From CAVZOY01 sp963777095 (GTDB taxonomy: Bacteria; Actinomycetota; Actinomycetes; Mycobacteriales; Geodermatophilaceae): a DNA stretch of 64,000 bases. The position numbers were made by a program, and so were the translations under genes. The stretch's first letter is position 1, and each line of letters begins with the position of its first letter. The notes beneath the pieces are model-generated. The model worked only from the letters and a program-made list of their open reading frames with translations. It ran no database searches and was not told where the DNA came from. Shown here in pieces: positions 61,354 to 64,000 of the stretch. Location of the stretch: contig CAVZOY010000006.1 in the NCBI GenBank assembly GCA_963777095.1, positions 682,001-746,000 of the forward strand, in the 5' to 3' direction.

Positions 61354-62163
61354 GTGCTCAAGAACCGCGCGCTCATCGGACTCACCGTCGGGGCCACCGG
61401 CGCCCTGCTCACCCTGGGCGCTCTGCCCGCGACCGCCGCCGACACGGCCACCGTGTCCGTCCTGCACGCCGTCCCCGACACCCCGGTCGACGTCTACGCC
61501 AACGGCGAGGAGCTCCTCCCCGACTTCCAGCCCGGCACCCTCACCGACCCGCTCGAGCTGCCCGCCGGCTCCTACGACATCCAGGTCTTCGCCGCCGGTG
61601 GCGACCCGGAGGCCGACGAGCCCGCCATCGAGGGCAGCGTCGACGTGCCCGCCGGCGCCAACGCCACCCTGGTCGCCCACCTCGGCGAGGACGGCACCCC
61701 GACGCTGACGCCGTTCGTCAACGACACCTCCGCGGTCGAGGCGGGCCAGGCCCGCGTCACCGTGCGGCACACCGCGGCCGCCCCGGCCGTCGACGTCCGC
61801 GCCGACGGCTCGCCGGTCATCGAGGGCCTCGCCAACCCGGACGAGGAGACCCTGACCGTTCCCGCCGGCACCATCAGCGCGGACGTCGTCGTCGCCGGCA
61901 CGGACACCGTGGCGATCGGCCCGGCCGACCTCGAGCTGGGCGAGGGCTCCAACACGATCGTCTACGCGTGGGGCAACGAGGACGCCGGCTACGAGCTGGC
62001 CGTCCAGTCGATCAGCGCCCACTCCTCGCCGTCCGGCGTCCCCGGCGGCACGGCGGGCCTGGTGGACGACGGCGGCATGCCCGCCGGCCTGATCGCCCTC
62101 TCGCTGGCCGGTCTGGTCGGTGCCGGCATCGCCGGCCGCCGGCTGGTCTCCGCCCGCGGCTGA
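61354..62163 (+). CDS. Secreted DUF4397 domain protein with C-terminal membrane anchor
   Basis: 269 residues. Signal peptide (LIGLTVGATGALLTLGALPA, cleavage after ATAAD), then two DUF4397 repeats: TVSVLHAVPDTPVDVYANGE ... LELPAGSYDIQVFAAGGD and RVTVRHTAAAPAVDVRADGS ... LTVPAGTISADVVVAGTD. The C-terminus has SGVPGGTAGLVDDGG, a hydrophobic helix MPAGLIALSLAGLVGAGIAG and RRLVSARG, a cell-wall-sorting layout without an LPxTG. A class F sortase gene follows after 17 bases, so this is its likely substrate. GTG start with GGAAGGAA. Confidence 0.85.
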   Translation: MLKNRALIGLTVGATGALLTLGALPATAADTATVSVLHAVPDTPVDVYANGEELLPDFQPGTLTDPLELPAGSYDIQVFAAGGDPEADEPAIEGSVDVPAGANATLVAHLGEDGTPTLTPFVNDTSAVEAGQARVTVRHTAAAPAVDVRADGSPVIEGLANPDEETLTVPAGTISADVVVAGTDTVAIGPADLELGEGSNTIVYAWGNEDAGYELAVQSISAHSSPSGVPGGTAGLVDDGGMPAGLIALSLAGLVGAGIAGRRLVSARG

Positions 62164-62180
62164 CCGCAGGAGATCGAGCG

Positions 62181-62867
62181 ATGCGTCCCGCCGCCGCCGG
62201 AGCGGTCCTGGGTCTGGCTCTCGCCGTCGGTGCGCCGACGGCGTGGGAGCTGACCCGGCCCTCCGCGGCGGCGGGCGCCGCCGTGGTCGACGCCCTGGGC
62301 ACGCCGACGCCGTCCCCCGCCGCGGCACCGCCGCCCGACCGGCTGCCCGACCGCTCCCTGGACCGCGTGCCCGACCGGCTCCCGGAGGCGACCGCGCGGC
62401 CCGCAGCCCCGACCGACGCCGAGGCACCACCATCGCCGGTGCGGCTGCAGACCGACGGCATCGACGCCGAGGTCGACGCGGTCGGGGTCGAGCCGGACGG
62501 CTCGATGACGCTGCCGGACGACGTCGACCGGGTCGGCTGGTACCGCTTCGGGCCCGCTCCGGGAGAGGCGGGGTCGGCCGTCCTGGCCGGGCACGTCGAC
62601 GACGTCGAGCAGGGCCTGGGCGCGCTGGCGCCGATCCGATCCGCCGAGATCGGCCAGCGGCTGACCGTCACCGACGCCGACGGGGCGACCACCCGGTGGG
62701 AGGTCGTCGCGCGAGAAGTGATCCGGAAGCGGGCGCTCCCGCTCGACCGGCTCTTCCGCCGCGACGGGCCGCCCCGGCTCACCCTCATCACGTGCGGCGG
62801 GCCGTTCCTGCCCGAGTACCTGAGCTACCGCGACAACGTCGTCGTGGTGGCGGAGATGCTCCGATGA
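62181..62867 (+). CDS. Class F sortase
   Basis: 228-residue transpeptidase. N-terminal membrane helix (AAAGAVLGLALAVGAPTAWE), a Pro/Arg-rich linker of about 50 residues, then the sortase barrel: GWYRFGPAPGEAGSAVLAGH with the catalytic His, LTLITCGGPFLPEYLSYRDN with Cys and Arg. Anchors surface proteins to the cell wall or membrane. GCAGGAGATCGAGCG ribosome-binding region before the ATG. The stop overlaps the ECF sigma start (ATGA). It forms a surface-protein unit with the DUF4397 gene. Confidence 0.9.
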   Translation: MRPAAAGAVLGLALAVGAPTAWELTRPSAAAGAAVVDALGTPTPSPAAAPPPDRLPDRSLDRVPDRLPEATARPAAPTDAEAPPSPVRLQTDGIDAEVDAVGVEPDGSMTLPDDVDRVGWYRFGPAPGEAGSAVLAGHVDDVEQGLGALAPIRSAEIGQRLTVTDADGATTRWEVVAREVIRKRALPLDRLFRRDGPPRLTLITCGGPFLPEYLSYRDNVVVVAEMLR

Positions 62868-63511
62868 GTGACGTCCTGGACCTCCGGCCCCGGTTGATGG
62901 GTAACGTCGCGGCCGTGACGACGGAGGCGGTGCCGGCCCCCTGGGGCTCCGCCGAGCCGGACGACGACGAGGTCGCCCGGCGGTTCGCGCTGGGCGACGA
63001 GCAGGCGCTGGCCTGGGCCTACGAGCGGTGGGCGGCGCAGATCCACGGCATGGCGGTGCGCGCCTTCGGCTCCGGTCCGGACGCCGAGGACGTCACCCAG
63101 CAGGTGTTCGTCTCCGCCTGGACGGGGCGCGGCGGGTTCCGCCGGGACGCCGGCCCCCTGCCCGCCTGGCTGGTCGGCATCTGCCGGCACAAGATCGCCG
63201 ACGTGTGGGCGAAGCGGGACCGGCAGCGCCGGGTCACCGAGGCGGCCACGGTCGAGGCGCAGGCCGCCCCGACGGCCACGCCGACGTTCGACTCCGCCGT
63301 GGCCGACCGGGTGCTGCTGCTCGACGAGCTGGACCGCCTCGGCCAGCCGCAGCGGGGGATCATCGAACTGGCCTTCTTCGAGGACCTGACCCACGTGCAG
63401 ATCGCCGAACGGACCGGGATCCCGCTCGGCACGGTGAAATCCCATATCCGGCGCACGCTCGAACGCTTGAGGACACGGTTGGAGGTGGACGGTGCAGCAC
63501 TGCACGCCTGA
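62864..63511 (+). CDS. ECF RNA polymerase sigma factor
   Basis: 215 residues. Region 2: RRFALGDEQALAWAYERWAA, PDAEDVTQQVFVSAWTGR, AWLVGICRHKIADVWAKRDR; region 4: PQRGIIELAFFEDLTHVQIA, ERTGIPLGTVKSHIRRTLER. This is close to the SigK-like ECF group that in actinobacteria often controls DUF4397 and other secreted proteins. Translationally coupled to the sortase upstream, and its 3' end overlaps the anti-sigma gene by 20 bases. It probably activates the palindrome-marked promoter before the DUF4397 gene (inference). Confidence 0.9.
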   Translation: MSDVLDLRPRLMGNVAAVTTEAVPAPWGSAEPDDDEVARRFALGDEQALAWAYERWAAQIHGMAVRAFGSGPDAEDVTQQVFVSAWTGRGGFRRDAGPLPAWLVGICRHKIADVWAKRDRQRRVTEAATVEAQAAPTATPTFDSAVADRVLLLDELDRLGQPQRGIIELAFFEDLTHVQIAERTGIPLGTVKSHIRRTLERLRTRLEVDGAALHA

Positions 63512-64000
63512 GACGCTCGCGCTGGCCGCGCTCCGCGAGCCGCTGCCCGCGGACGACGCGGCGCACCTCGACGGGTGCGCGGCCTGCCGCGCCGAGGTGG
63601 CGTCGTTGCAGCGCAGCGTCGACGCGCTGAGCCGTTCCGGAGTTCGCGACCTCGGTCGCGCCGGCGACGCCGCCGCCCTCGGTCTGGGGCGCGATCGCCG
63701 CGGCCACCGGGGTGCAGGCGGCCCCGCGGCCCGAGGTCGCCGACCGGTCGATGACGCAGGCGCAGCCGGTCGTCGTGGCCCCGGAGGCACCGGTCGCCCC
63801 GGCCGAGTTCGCACCTGCACCCGGTGTCGTCCGCGAGCTCCGGCCACGCCGCTCCCGCGTCCTGCTGGCCATGGCGGCCTCGCTGCTGGTCGGCGCGGGC
63901 ATCGGCGCCGGCGCCGTGGCGCTGGCGAACCGCGACGCGGCCGAGGAGCTCGCCGCGACCGATCTGGCGCCGCTCGAGGACAGCGACGCCACCGGCAACG
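63492..64000 (+). CDS. Anti-sigma factor (RskA-like), 3' end outside window, frameshifted
   Basis: Start GTG lies within the end of the sigma gene. N-terminal anti-sigma domain with LALAALREPLPADDAAHLDG and CAACRAEVASLQRSVDAL (His-x3-Cys-x2-Cys), then, after a surplus C near 63632 (GAGCCGTTCC), VPEFATSVAPATPPPSVWGA, a basic stretch RELRPRRSRV and the membrane helix LLAMAASLLVGAGIGAGAVA, followed by an extracytoplasmic part that runs off the window. Sequesters the ECF factor at the membrane until regulated proteolysis. Confidence 0.82.
   Translation, partial: MQHCTPETLALAALREPLPADDAAHLDGCAACRAEVASLQRSVDALSRSGVRDLGRAGDAAALGLGRDRRGHRGAGGPAARGRRPVDDAGAAGRRGPGGTGRPGRVRTCTRCRPRAPATPLPRPAGHGGLAAGRRGHRRRRRGAGEPRRGRGARRDRSGAARGQRRHRQ

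Overview
The window reads as the chromosome of a very GC-rich actinobacterium. Support for this is extreme G/C bias at third codon positions, frequent GTG starts, a proteasome activator of the Bpa type, a GuaB1-type IMPDH paralogue, class F sortase and ECF sigma/anti-sigma pairs. Gene content and codon bias fit Geodermatophilaceae or a close relative, but that placement is inference. No rRNA, tRNA, CRISPR array, insertion sequence or phage gene was seen, no stretch longer than about 200 bases is without a gene, and base composition is even throughout, so nothing marks an acquired island.

Layout. 1-5 kb: folate synthase fragment, VOC proteins, thioesterase, acyl-CoA ligase, quinone oxidoreductase. 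5-6.7 kb: lipoprotein, ECF sigma factor, membrane anti-sigma factor. 6.8-18.5 kb: a housekeeping stretch (bpa, two HAD phosphatases with serS, guaB1, a metallopeptidase, a GroES-like protein, panE, an MMPL transporter, pheA). 18.6-24.3 kb: two tandem diguanylate cyclases run into larB-like and larC genes for nickel-pincer cofactor synthesis. 24.3-35 kb: an AraC regulator, MFS and GDT1 transporters, an ABC-2 exporter, a two-component system with a membrane partner, and a TipA-type MerR regulator divergent from a DinB protein. 35-39 kb: glpD and an FAD-linked oxidase share one 15-base divergent promoter region. 39-50 kb: small membrane proteins, arginine deiminase, ACT-P450 pair, a second acyl-CoA ligase, PH-domain pair, GlmL-like ATPase. 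51.9-54 kb: acetate symporter operon behind a perfect 20-base palindrome. 54-61 kb: Rieske protein, MBL hydrolase, Fpg glycosylase, malic enzyme, SRPBCC and DUF309 proteins. 61.3 kb to the end: a surface cluster of DUF4397 protein, class F sortase, ECF sigma factor and anti-sigma factor.

Two properties colour everything. First, many conserved genes are broken by frame changes, nearly all in one direction (one surplus base). The genes are otherwise intact, so I read these as sequence errors, annotate such genes as single CDSs and give approximate break points. Second, about twenty genes carry a -10-like hexamer (NANNNT) exactly 6-7 bases before the start codon and have no Shine-Dalgarno sequence, the signature of leaderless transcripts; this was used to choose several starts.

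The most interesting unexplained signal is a set of long interspersed palindromes between genes. There are at least two sequence families (three copies opening ACTCGCG-Y-GCGGTGCC, two copies with TGTTGATCAGG tips around a GTCCTGGCTCAG stem) plus several single long inverted repeats, mostly at 3' ends of genes.
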